Assembly (NCBI GenBank): GCA_017744365.1
Contig: JAGIBL010000001.1
Span: forward strand, 927,416 to 991,415
Length of the DNA: 64,000 nt
Source of the DNA: Nocardioidaceae bacterium
GTDB taxonomy: Bacteria > Actinomycetota > Actinomycetes > Propionibacteriales > Nocardioidaceae
Direction of reading: 5' to 3'
Made by a program: the position numbers and the translations under genes
In this document: one piece after another, positions 35,067-42,252 of the stretch
How the letters are laid out: each line of letters opens with the position of its first letter
How positions within the stretch are numbered: position 1 is the stretch's first letter
The notes under the pieces: generated by a model
The model's input: the letters and a program-made list of their open reading frames with translations, nothing else
Told to the model about the DNA's origin: nothing
Database searches by the model: none

Positions 35067-35095
35067 ACCATAGCGGATGCTCCCGCAAGGTCCAA
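35067..35095 (-). promoter_or_regulatory. Sigma-70-type promoter for the tRNA-Gly-Cys-Val operon
   Basis: On the minus strand, -35 TTGGAC, 17-nt spacer, -10 TATGGT, with the -10 box ~34 nt upstream of the tRNA-Gly 5' end. A close fit to the HrdB-type housekeeping promoter. Confidence 0.7.
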
Positions 35096-35160
35096 TTCGG
35101 CCCCTCTCGGCGGCGCGTCCGGCGCGGTGCCACCTGCCCGGAAACCCCTAGTCTCAAGGC

Positions 35161-35982
35161 ATGCGGGTGTGGTGCGACGGAGCTCTGCTGGCCGATCCGA
35201 CGGCGCCGGCGCTGCGCCTGGACGACCACGGGTTCACCGTCGGCGACGGCGTCTTCGAGACCCTCAAGGTGACCGACGGGGTGCCGTTCGCGCTGACCCG
35301 GCACCTGGCCCGGCTCACCGAGGGGGCGCGCCGACTGGGTCTTCCCGAACCAGACCTGGACGCCGTACGACGGGGCATCGGAGCGGTCCTGGACGGAGCG
35401 AGCGGGCCCGGTCGCCTCCGGGTCACCTTCACCGCCGGTCCCGGCCCGTTCGGCAGCCAGCGCGGCGAGCACGCCCCGACGCTGGTGGTCGCGCTCGCCC
35501 CGGCCACCCCGCAGCCCGGGTCCGCGGTCGTCGTACGGGTCCCGTGGGTACGCAACGAGCGCAGTGCCGTCGCCGGGGTCAAGACCGTCTCGTTCGCGGA
35601 GAACGTGGTCGCCCTCGCCCGGGCGCGCGAGGTGGGCGCGGGGGAGGCGCTGCTGGCCAACACGGCGGGGAACGTGTGCGAGGGCACCGGGTCCAACGTG
35701 GGCTACGTGGTCGACGGCCAGGCCCGGACGCCGTCGCTGGCCTCGGGATGCCTGCCGGGGGTGACCCGGGCGCTGCTGCTGGAGTGGGCCGACGTCGTGG
35801 AGGTCGACGAGCCGATGGAGGTGCTCGAGGAGGCGAGCGAGGTGTTCCTGCTGTCCTCGACCCGCGACGTGCAGCCGGTACGACGACTGGACGGCCGGGA
35901 CCTGCCGGCACCGGGGCCGGTCACGGCGGCGCTGCAGCAGGTCTGGGCGAGGAACGTGGCCGAGAGGGGGACGGACCCCTGA
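35161..35982 (+). CDS. pabC: Aminodeoxychorismate lyase-type class IV aminotransferase
   Basis: A 273-residue fold-type IV PLP enzyme: MRVWCDGALLADP start, HGFTVGDGVFETLK, PLP lysine in GVKTVSFAENVVALARARE, then NTAGNVCEGTGSNVGYVV and the LASGCLPGVTRALLLEW block. Alignment by eye favours PabC (4-amino-4-deoxychorismate lyase for folate synthesis) over branched-chain transaminase because it is shorter and has the compact LPGVTR region, but substrate assignment is not certain. Starts at ATG 35161 on its own promoter. Confidence 0.82.
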   Translation: MRVWCDGALLADPTAPALRLDDHGFTVGDGVFETLKVTDGVPFALTRHLARLTEGARRLGLPEPDLDAVRRGIGAVLDGASGPGRLRVTFTAGPGPFGSQRGEHAPTLVVALAPATPQPGSAVVVRVPWVRNERSAVAGVKTVSFAENVVALARAREVGAGEALLANTAGNVCEGTGSNVGYVVDGQARTPSLASGCLPGVTRALLLEWADVVEVDEPMEVLEEASEVFLLSSTRDVQPVRRLDGRDLPAPGPVTAALQQVWARNVAERGTDP

Positions 35983-36026
35983 CCTACGCCCCAGGGCAAG
36001 TCAGGAGCCGCCCCCAGACCAGGGGG

Positions 36027-36455
36027 TCAGGCGCTGAGGAGCGCGGCGAGCTCGTCGTCGAGGTCCAGCAGGCCGCTCTCGCTGCCCTGCGGGACGGTGG
36101 CGAGCATCCGCTGGATGAACCCGGACAGCTCGCGCGACGGGATCTGGAGCAGGACCTCGCCCGAGGGGGAGATCAGCTCGAGGATGACCACGGCGCGGCC
36201 GTCGGCGCTCAGGCACGGCCACACGTGCACGTCGCCGTCGCCGGTGGGCTCGTAGAAGCCCTCGACGAGCAGGTCGCGTGCGAAGGTCCAGCGCACCGGA
36301 GCCGGCTCACCCTTGAACAGGATGCTGACCGCGAACGGGTCTGCCGGGCTGTACTCGAACTCGGTCTCGATGGGCGTCGACGACCCCTCGGAGTCGACGA
36401 AGTCCAGCGGCACCTGCTCGGTGATGGTGGACGGTGCAGCGACTTCCTTCTGCAT
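36027..36455 (-). CDS. SsgA-family sporulation/cell division regulator (SsgB-like)
   Basis: A 142-residue SALP-family protein with EFEYSPADPFAVSILFKGEPAPVRWTFARDLLVEGFYEPTGDGDVHVWPCL and the C-terminal ISPSGEVLLQIPSRELSGFIQRMLATVPQGSE, which are diagnostic of SsgA/SsgB-like proteins. In Streptomyces SsgB recruits FtsZ to septation sites. Its presence in a non-streptomycete suggests a septation role, as a single SsgB-like copy is frequent in Actinobacteria. ATG 36455 is supported by AAAGG upstream. It is convergent with pabC and divergent from the PGPGW gene. Confidence 0.93.
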   Translation of the reverse strand: MQKEVAAPSTITEQVPLDFVDSEGSSTPIETEFEYSPADPFAVSILFKGEPAPVRWTFARDLLVEGFYEPTGDGDVHVWPCLSADGRAVVILELISPSGEVLLQIPSRELSGFIQRMLATVPQGSESGLLDLDDELAALLSA

Positions 36456-36591
36456 CGGCGTGCCTTTCGCGATGGTCACATCTGATGGAACAAGCCCTCC
36501 CGCAAGTCCCCCGTGCGACAAGACATGAGTGTGCTCGCGAAATGCGCAGCAGCAACATCGAACGGGCGATTTGTCCGGATATTTGGGCCGG

Positions 36592-36647
36592 TGGTCTAGC
36601 AAAACCAAGCGGCTGGTCTAGTTCGGGGTCTCATTGGACTAGACCAG
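36592..36647. promoter_or_regulatory. GGTCTAG repeat/palindrome in the ssgB-like upstream region
   Basis: TGGTCTAG occurs at 36592-36599 and again within CTGGTCTAGT at 36613-36622, and the exact reverse complement ACTAGACCAG lies at 36638-36647, forming a perfect 10-bp inverted repeat with a 15-nt spacer plus one direct copy. The cluster sits 35 nt upstream of the GTG at 36682 and ~135 nt from the ssgB-like start, suggesting an operator for a dimeric regulator or a structured leader. Confidence 0.55.
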
Positions 36648-36681
36648 ATTCCAGGTTCGAGAACCAGCGGTTTGGCAGGCT

Positions 36682-37170
36682 GTGAACGTGCCCGACGAGT
36701 CTGCTGTGCCGCCCGCCGCGACCCCGCCCGAGGATCCCGACGCGCCTCGCTTCTGGGCTCGCCTGCACGCGCACCTGCACCGGAACAAGGCGATGTCGGC
36801 GACCACCAAGGTCGTGGTGACCCTCGTCGGCGCGCTGGTGCTCACCGCCGGGCTGGTCATGATGGTGACCCCTGGACCGGGCCTGGTCGGCATCGTCGCG
36901 GGCCTGGCGATCCTCTCCACCGAGTGGGAGTGGGCGGATCGCTGGCTGACCGCGGCGCGGCGCCGTCTCGAGGAGGCTCGCCGGATCGCGGCGGAGATGG
37001 ATCCCGCCGTACGGCGTCGCCGGCTGCTGCTCGGGACGGCCGCCACGGCCGTCGTGGTCGGGCTGCTCTCGCTGTACATCGCGCTGCGGGACTGGCCCCG
37101 CTGGTCGGTCTCGGTGTGGGACCGGGCGCAGTCGTTCATCGGGTTCCTCCCGGAGCTCCCGGGCATGTGA
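36682..37170 (+). CDS. PGPGW/TIGR02611-family membrane protein
   Basis: A 162-residue protein with a TM helix at ~45-65, the family block VTPGPGLVGIVAGLAILSTEWEWADRWL (the PGPG turn and a second helix), a charged connection and a further C-terminal helix (AATAVVVGLLSLYIALR). The family is small, membrane located and of unknown function. It begins with GTG 36682 or the in-frame GTG 36688. Followed by a tRNA gene on the same strand. Confidence 0.83.
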   Translation: MNVPDESAVPPAATPPEDPDAPRFWARLHAHLHRNKAMSATTKVVVTLVGALVLTAGLVMMVTPGPGLVGIVAGLAILSTEWEWADRWLTAARRRLEEARRIAAEMDPAVRRRRLLLGTAATAVVVGLLSLYIALRDWPRWSVSVWDRAQSFIGFLPELPGM

Positions 37171-37177
37171 GGCCCGA

Positions 37178-37208
37178 TGTGACCCGTGGGGCGGGCATGG
37201 GCTAAGGT
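37178..37208 (+). promoter_or_regulatory. Possible promoter of tRNA-Val(CAC)
   Basis: A TAAGGT -10-like box (37203-37208) lies 14 nt upstream of the tRNA, with TGTGAC (37178-37183) at a long 19-nt spacing as -35. The fit is modest. Confidence 0.35.
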
Positions 37209-37222
37209 TCTCGACGCACCGA

Positions 37223-37294
37223 GGGCGATTGGCGCAGTGGTAGCGCGCTTCGTTCACACCGAAGAGGTCACTGGTTCGAACCCAGTATCGCCCA
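37223..37294 (+). tRNA. tRNA-Val (anticodon CAC)
   Basis: Acceptor GGGCGAT/ATCGCCC, anticodon stem CTTCG/CGAAG with loop TTCACAC (anticodon CAC), T arm ACTGG-TTCGAAC-CCAGT, discriminator A; CCA is not encoded. Almost identical in body to tRNA-Val(GAC) at 34760, differing at the anticodon arm and a few scattered bases. Confidence 0.95.
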
Positions 37295-37301
37295 CCGCAG
37301 C

Positions 37302-37333
37302 GAAGGCTCCCGATCGAGAGATCGGGGGCCTTC
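37302..37333 (+). terminator. Hairpin after tRNA-Val(CAC)
   Basis: A 14-bp stem, GAAGGCTCCCGATC against GATCGGGGGCCTTC, with one G-U pair and a GAGA tetraloop, begins 8 nt after the tRNA 3' end. This is a strong intrinsic-terminator-like structure, though only a short T-rich stretch follows. Confidence 0.7.
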
Positions 37334-37381
37334 GGCGTTCTCGGGCACTGTCCGACGGCGGTTTTCGATCCCGCGAAGTAC

Positions 37382-37395
37382 TAGAACCTGTTCCA
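37382..37395 (+). promoter_or_regulatory. KstR-like operator upstream of the DapB-fold gene
   Basis: TAGAACCTGTTCCA fits the KstR consensus TnnAACnnGTTnnA exactly. It lies 22 nt upstream of the ATG at 37417, suggesting the gene belongs to the steroid-responsive regulon. Confidence 0.62.
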
Positions 37396-37416
37396 GTTTC
37401 GCCCTACGCTCGGGCC

Positions 37417-38490
37417 ATGATCCCAACTGTGGTCTGGGGGACGGGCAATGTCGGGCGGGCCGCGATCCGGGCGGTCGACGCGCACCCGGGGCTCGCGCTG
37501 GCCGCCGTGATCGTGCATGACCCGGAGAAGGTTGGCCGGGATGCCGGCGCGCTGGCGGGGCTGGACCGCTCGCTCGGGGTGGCGGCCACCGACGACGCCG
37601 AGGACGTGCTGGCGGGCAACCCGGGCGCGGTCGTGTACGCGGCATCCGGGGACATCCGGCCCGACGACGCGCTGGCCGACGTGGTCCGGGCGATCCGGGC
37701 CGGGGCCGTCGTGGTCACGCCCGCGCTCTACGCCCTCTACGACCAGCGCAACGCACCCGCCGAGGTGCGCGAGCCGGTGCTGGCAGCAGTCGCGGAGGGC
37801 GGGGGATCACTGTTCGCCTCCGGCGTCGACCCGGGCTGGGGCAACGACGTGCTGCCCGTCCTCGTCAGCGGGCTCGGGACCGAGGTCGACGCGATCCGGT
37901 GCCAGGAGATCTTCGACTACACCACCTACGACCAGGAGGACTCGGTCCGGTTCCTGGTCGGCATGGGGCAGCCGCTGGACTACGACGCCCCGATGATCGC
38001 GGCAGGCGTCCCGACGATGGTCTGGGGCGGGCAGGTGCGGATGATCGCCCGCGCCCTGGGCGCCGAGCTCGACGAGATCCGTGAGCACGTCGAGCGCCGC
38101 CCGCTGGAGAGCACCGTCGAGACCGAGGCGATGGGCAGCTTCGAGGCCGGCACGCAGGGCGCGCTGCGCTTCGAGGTGCAGGGCATCGTCGACGGCGAGC
38201 CGCGGATCGTCGTCGAGCACGTCACCCGGATCCATCCCTCCTGCGCACCGGACTGGCCGCAGCCGCCGAGCGGCGACGGCGCGCACCGCGTCATCGTCGA
38301 GGGCAACCCGCGGATCGAGGTCAGCGTCGAGGCCGAGGACCCGAAGGGGAACCGCGCCGAGGGCGGCAACGCGACCGCGGTCGGCCGGCTGGTCGGCGCC
38401 ATCGACTGGCTGGTCGCTGCCGAGCCGGGCCTGTACGACGCCCTGGACGTCCCGCTGCGAGCCGGCCGGCTCACCGAACGAAGGAAGTAG
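37417..38490 (+). CDS. Dihydrodipicolinate-reductase-like NAD(P)-binding protein
   Basis: A 357-residue protein with an N-terminal Rossmann motif VVWGTGNVGRAAIRAV and a DapB-like fold: GAVVYAASGD, GVDPGWGNDVLPVLVSG and a C-terminal domain with IHPSCAPDWPQPP. It resembles a family annotated as NAD(P)H-dependent amine dehydrogenase or dihydrodipicolinate reductase-like; the true reaction is unknown. A KstR-like box precedes it and a CMD-family gene follows 4 nt later with its own GAAGGAAG, so the two form an operon likely concerned with steroid-derived substrates. Confidence 0.75.
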   Translation: MIPTVVWGTGNVGRAAIRAVDAHPGLALAAVIVHDPEKVGRDAGALAGLDRSLGVAATDDAEDVLAGNPGAVVYAASGDIRPDDALADVVRAIRAGAVVVTPALYALYDQRNAPAEVREPVLAAVAEGGGSLFASGVDPGWGNDVLPVLVSGLGTEVDAIRCQEIFDYTTYDQEDSVRFLVGMGQPLDYDAPMIAAGVPTMVWGGQVRMIARALGAELDEIREHVERRPLESTVETEAMGSFEAGTQGALRFEVQGIVDGEPRIVVEHVTRIHPSCAPDWPQPPSGDGAHRVIVEGNPRIEVSVEAEDPKGNRAEGGNATAVGRLVGAIDWLVAAEPGLYDALDVPLRAGRLTERRK

Positions 38491-38494
38491 CGAC

Positions 38495-38986
38495 ATGAGG
38501 ATCGACATCCCCGAGGGCAAGGACCCGATCAGCTACGTCTGGGGCGAGATGGTGCCCGGCATCGGCGTCGCGGCCTCCACCTTCGCGATGGCCGTCTACG
38601 AGCACGGCACCCTGGGCCTGCGCGAGTTCGAGGCCGCGCGGCTGAGGATCGCGCAGATCAACGGCTGCCTGTTCTGCCTGGACTGGCGCACCGAGCGCGA
38701 CGGCGAGAAGGTCGAGCTGGACTTCGACGAGGCGGTCACGAACTGGCGCACGACGGAGGCTCTCGACGTACGGGCGAAGCTCGCCGCCGAGTTCGCCGAG
38801 CTCTACGCAGAAGACCACCACGCCATCGACGACGCCTTCTGGGACCGGATGTTCGAGCACTACACCCAGGCCGAGGCCGTCGAGCTCAGCATGTGCATCG
38901 GCTCCTGGATGGGGTTCGGGCGGCTCAACCGGATCTTCGGGCTGGACGCGGCCTGCGTGCTGCCGTCGCACGCGAACAGTCGGTGA
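38495..38986 (+). CDS. Carboxymuconolactone decarboxylase (AhpD-like) family protein
   Basis: A 163-residue helical protein with the CMD-fold motif ARLRIAQINGCLFCLDWRT, whose CxxC pair and following residues are typical of AhpD-type proteins, and SMCIGSWMGFGRLNRIFG. Such proteins act as peroxidase partners or as decarboxylases. The ATG has a good ribosome binding site (GAAGGAAG). Co-transcribed with the DapB-fold gene. Function in this context is not known. Confidence 0.86.
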   Translation: MRIDIPEGKDPISYVWGEMVPGIGVAASTFAMAVYEHGTLGLREFEAARLRIAQINGCLFCLDWRTERDGEKVELDFDEAVTNWRTTEALDVRAKLAAEFAELYAEDHHAIDDAFWDRMFEHYTQAEAVELSMCIGSWMGFGRLNRIFGLDAACVLPSHANSR

Positions 38987-39042
38987 CCCCGGACCGGGAA
39001 ACCCGTTCGGGTGAGCACGACGCGCGCCGATAGCATCGTCCG

Positions 39043-40971
39043 GTGACGAAAGCGTGGGAGCTGTTCAAGGACGAGCCGGACGTGATCGCGGCGCGGGTCG
39101 ATGCCCCGGATGGGCAGAGTCTGAAGGACCTCGCGTACGAGATCCAGGAAGGCGATGTGGTCGAAGGCGTCCGCATCGACAGTCCCGAGGGTCGCGACAT
39201 TCTGCGCCACTCCACCGCGCACGTGATGGCGCAGGCGGTCCAGGACCTGTTCCCCGACGCCAAGCTCGGCATCGGCCCGCCGGTGGAGAACGGCTTCTAC
39301 TACGACTTCGACGTCGAGACCCCGTTCGTGCCCGAGGACCTCGAGAAGATCGAGTCCCGGATGCGCAAGATCATCAAGGAGAACCAGAAGTTCTCCCGCC
39401 GGGTCACCACCGACGACGACGCCCGCGTCGAGCTGGCGGACGAGCCGTACAAGCTGGAGCTGATCGGCCTCAAGGGCAACGCTGCCGAGGCCGCCGACGG
39501 GGCCAGCGCGGAGGTCGGCGCCGGTGAGCTGACCATCTACGACAACCTGGACCGCAACGGCGAGACCGCGTGGAAGGACCTCTGCCGCGGCCCGCACCTG
39601 CCCACCACCAAGCGGATCCCGGCGTTCAAGCTGATGCGCACCGCGGCGGCGTACTGGCGCGGGAGTGAGAAGAACAAGCAGCTGCAGCGGATCTACGGCA
39701 CCGCGTGGGAGTCCAAGGAGGCGCTGGCCGACTACCTGCACCTGCTGGAGGAGGCCGAGCGCCGCGACCACCGGCGGCTGGGTCGCGAGCTGGACCTGTT
39801 CTCCTTCCCCGACGAGCTCGGCTCGGGCCTGGCGGTGTTCCACCCCAAGGGTGGTGTGGTCAAGCGGGTGATGGAGGACTACGTCCGGCAGCGCCACATC
39901 GAGGAGGGCTTCTCGTACGTCGGCACGCCGCACATCTCCAAGGACGGGCTGTTCCACACCTCCGGGCACCTGCCGTACTACGCGGACACGATGTTCCCGC
40001 CGATGGAGCTGGAGGGGTCGAAGTACCAGCTCAAGGCGATGAACTGCCCGATGCACAACCTGATCTTCCAGTCCAAGGGCCGCTCCTACCGGGAGCTGCC
40101 GCTGCGGCTCTTCGAGTTCGGCACCGTCTACCGCTACGAGAAGTCCGGTGTCGTGCACGGCCTGACCCGGGTGCGCGGCCTGACCCAGGACGACTCGCAC
40201 TCCTACGTCACCCCGGAGCAGGCGCCGGCCGAGATCAAGCACCTGCTGGACTTCGTGCTCGGCGTGCTCAAGGACTTCGGCCTGGAGGACTTCTACCTGG
40301 AGCTCTCCACCCGCGACGAGGACAACGAGAAGTTCATCGGCTCGGACGAGCAGTGGGCGGTGGCCACCAAGATCCTGGAGGACGTCGCCACCGAGTCCGG
40401 CCTGGAGCTCGTCGCCGACCCCGGCGGCGCCGCCTTCTACGGCCCGAAGATCTCGGTGCAGGCCAGGGACGCGATCGGCCGGACCTGGCAGATGTCGACG
40501 ATCCAGTACGACTTCAACCAGCCGGCGCGGTTCGGCCTGGAGTTCCAGGCCGCCGACGGCACCCGGCAGGAGCCGGTGATGATCCACTCGGCGAAGTTCG
40601 GCTCGATCGAGCGGTTCTTCGGCGTGCTGGTCGAGCACTACGCCGGTGCGTTCCCGCCGTGGCTGGCCCCCGTGCAGGTGCAGGCGATCCCGGTCGCCGA
40701 CGTGCACGCGGACTACCTGTACGACGTCGCCGCGAAGATGCGCGCCGCCGGGCTGCGGGTCGAGGTCGACGACTCCGACGACCGGATGCAGAAGAAGATC
40801 CGCAACGCCCAGCTGCAGAAGGTGCCGTTCATGATGATCGCCGGCAGCGACGACATCGAGGCCGGCGCGGTCTCCTTCCGCTACCGCGACGGCCGCCAGG
40901 ACAACGGCGTCCCGGTCGAGGAGGCCATCGCCCGGGTCCTCGAGGCGGTCGCGTCGCGGGTGCAGGTCTGA
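39043..40971 (+). CDS. thrS: Threonyl-tRNA synthetase
   Basis: Charges tRNA-Thr. The 642-residue protein has a reduced N-terminal TGS domain, the editing domain with [11 protein letters not shown] (zinc/His motif) and [18 protein letters not shown], and the class II catalytic core ([32 protein letters not shown]) and a C-terminal anticodon-binding domain. Start GTG 39043. A HIT-family gene follows immediately, as in mycobacteria (Rv2614c-Rv2613c). No T-box leader was recognised upstream. Confidence 0.96.
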   Translation: MTKAWELFKDEPDVIAARVDAPDGQSLKDLAYEIQEGDVVEGVRIDSPEGRDILRHSTAHVMAQAVQDLFPDAKLGIGPPVENGFYYDFDVETPFVPEDLEKIESRMRKIIKENQKFSRRVTTDDDARVELADEPYKLELIGLKGNAAEAADGASAEVGAGELTIYDNLDRNGETAWKDLCRGPHLPTTKRIPAFKLMRTAAAYWRGSEKNKQLQRIYGTAWESKEALADYLHLLEEAERRDHRRLGRELDLFSFPDELGSGLAVFHPKGGVVKRVMEDYVRQRHIEEGFSYVGTPHISKDGLFHTSGHLPYYADTMFPPMELEGSKYQLKAMNCPMHNLIFQSKGRSYRELPLRLFEFGTVYRYEKSGVVHGLTRVRGLTQDDSHSYVTPEQAPAEIKHLLDFVLGVLKDFGLEDFYLELSTRDEDNEKFIGSDEQWAVATKILEDVATESGLELVADPGGAAFYGPKISVQARDAIGRTWQMSTIQYDFNQPARFGLEFQAADGTRQEPVMIHSAKFGSIERFFGVLVEHYAGAFPPWLAPVQVQAIPVADVHADYLYDVAAKMRAAGLRVEVDDSDDRMQKKIRNAQLQKVPFMMIAGSDDIEAGAVSFRYRDGRQDNGVPVEEAIARVLEAVASRVQV

Positions 40972-40976
40972 CGGCC

Positions 40977-41516
40977 TTGTCCGAGGAACCGCTGCACCAG
41001 GACGGACTCGGCGAGCCCGACGAGCTCGACCGGCTCTGGACGCCGCACCGGATGGCCTACATCCGCGGCGAGAACAAGCCGGCCGACGGCGGCCCGGGGG
41101 AGTGCCCGTTCTGCCGGGTCCCGACCCTGCCCGACGAGGACGGCCTGATCGTGCACCGCGGCGAGCTCGCCTACGCGGTGCTCAACCTCTACCCCTACAA
41201 CTCCGGGCACCTGCTGGTCTGCCCGTACCGGCACGTCGCGGACTACACCGACCTGACCCTGCAGGAGACGGCCGAGGTGGCCGCGCTGACCCAGCAGGCG
41301 ATGCGCACGATCCGCGCGGTCAGCGGCGCGCAGGGCTTCAACCTCGGCATGAACCAGGGACCGATCGCGGGCGCCGGCATCGCCGCGCACCTGCACCAGC
41401 ACGTGGTGCCGCGCTGGTCCGGGGACGCGAACTTCATGCCCGTGATCGGGCGGACCAAGCCGCTGCCGCAGCTGCTCACCGAGACGCGGTCGCTGCTGGC
41501 CGCCGCCTGGTCCTAG
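40977..41516 (+). CDS. HIT-family nucleotide phosphorylase (AP4A phosphorylase type)
   Basis: About 179 residues with a zinc-binding CPFC pair (43-46), the NLYPYNSGHLLVCPYRHV HIT strand pair and catalytic histidine triad HLHQH (138-142). Homologues coded right after thrS in actinobacteria (Rv2613c) are AP4A phosphorylases that keep dinucleotide signals made by synthetases low. TTG 40977 is the best start 5 nt after the thrS stop; an ATG at 41052 would truncate the fold. Confidence 0.87.
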   Translation: MSEEPLHQDGLGEPDELDRLWTPHRMAYIRGENKPADGGPGECPFCRVPTLPDEDGLIVHRGELAYAVLNLYPYNSGHLLVCPYRHVADYTDLTLQETAEVAALTQQAMRTIRAVSGAQGFNLGMNQGPIAGAGIAAHLHQHVVPRWSGDANFMPVIGRTKPLPQLLTETRSLLAAAWS

Positions 41517-42139
41517 TCCTCCCGGTCCGACACGGCCCGGTCGCGGCCCTCGGCGAAGAACGCCAGGAGGTCGGCGACCTCGGCCAGCGGTCGTGCTGCC
41601 CCGAAGGACGCGTTCCAGAACTCACCGTCGGGCACCGTCCAGGGACCGACGTACGCGTACGGCACCGGCAGGAACCCGTCGCCCGGCGAGACACCGTAGT
41701 TCACCTCGTCGAGGGTGATGCCGAGGTCGAAGTGCTCGGGCCAGAGCACCCGGCGCGCATCCGGCGCGAGTGCGGCCAGCGCCTCCTCGCCGGCGCGGAA
41801 CGCCTCGGCGATCGCGGCCGCGGACTCCGCCTCGACGCTGAGCGGGTGCTCCGGGCCGAGCCCCGGGCCGTCGCCGTACAGGTCGTCGAGCGGGCGTGGC
41901 ACCAGCCCCGCGTCCGTGGCCACCTCGCCGACGGTGCGGCCGTCGAGCGCGACGACGCGGGAGCCGACGACGAGGTCGGTGCCCTCCACCCGGACGTCGG
42001 GCTGCGCGGTGCACCCGAACCCGCGCGGGGTGGCGCCGAGCGCGATCGACCCGCTGGCGTCGTACTGCGGTCCGGCCAGGAGCAGCTCGGCGACGACGTG
42101 CAGGGACAGCCGGGTGGCCGTGAAGGTCGTCTGGTCCAC
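41513..42139 (-). CDS. Conserved hypothetical actinobacterial protein
   Basis: A 208-residue soluble protein with a mixed fold: an N-terminal helix region (LHVVAELLLAGPQYDASG), HPLSVEAESAAAIAEAFRAGEEALAAL in the middle and a C-terminal LWPEHFDLGITLDEVNYGVSPGDGFLPVPYAYVGPW motif that recurs in actinobacterial hypothetical proteins. GTG 42139 is preferred. It is convergent with the HIT gene. Function unknown. Confidence 0.72.
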   Translation of the reverse strand: MDQTTFTATRLSLHVVAELLLAGPQYDASGSIALGATPRGFGCTAQPDVRVEGTDLVVGSRVVALDGRTVGEVATDAGLVPRPLDDLYGDGPGLGPEHPLSVEAESAAAIAEAFRAGEEALAALAPDARRVLWPEHFDLGITLDEVNYGVSPGDGFLPVPYAYVGPWTVPDGEFWNASFGAARPLAEVADLLAFFAEGRDRAVSDRED

Positions 42140-42252
42140 GAGCGCGACCCTACGGCCGGGCGCGGTGTCCCGGGGGCAGCGGCTCTTACGGAGTCCTGAC
42201 GACCGGGCTCCGACCATCGACGCGGCCCGTTTCGCGCTGTCACTGTGGCGCC

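Noticed and set aside
38987-39042. T-box riboswitch before thrS
   Set aside because: The intergenic space is only 56 nt and has no T-box consensus.
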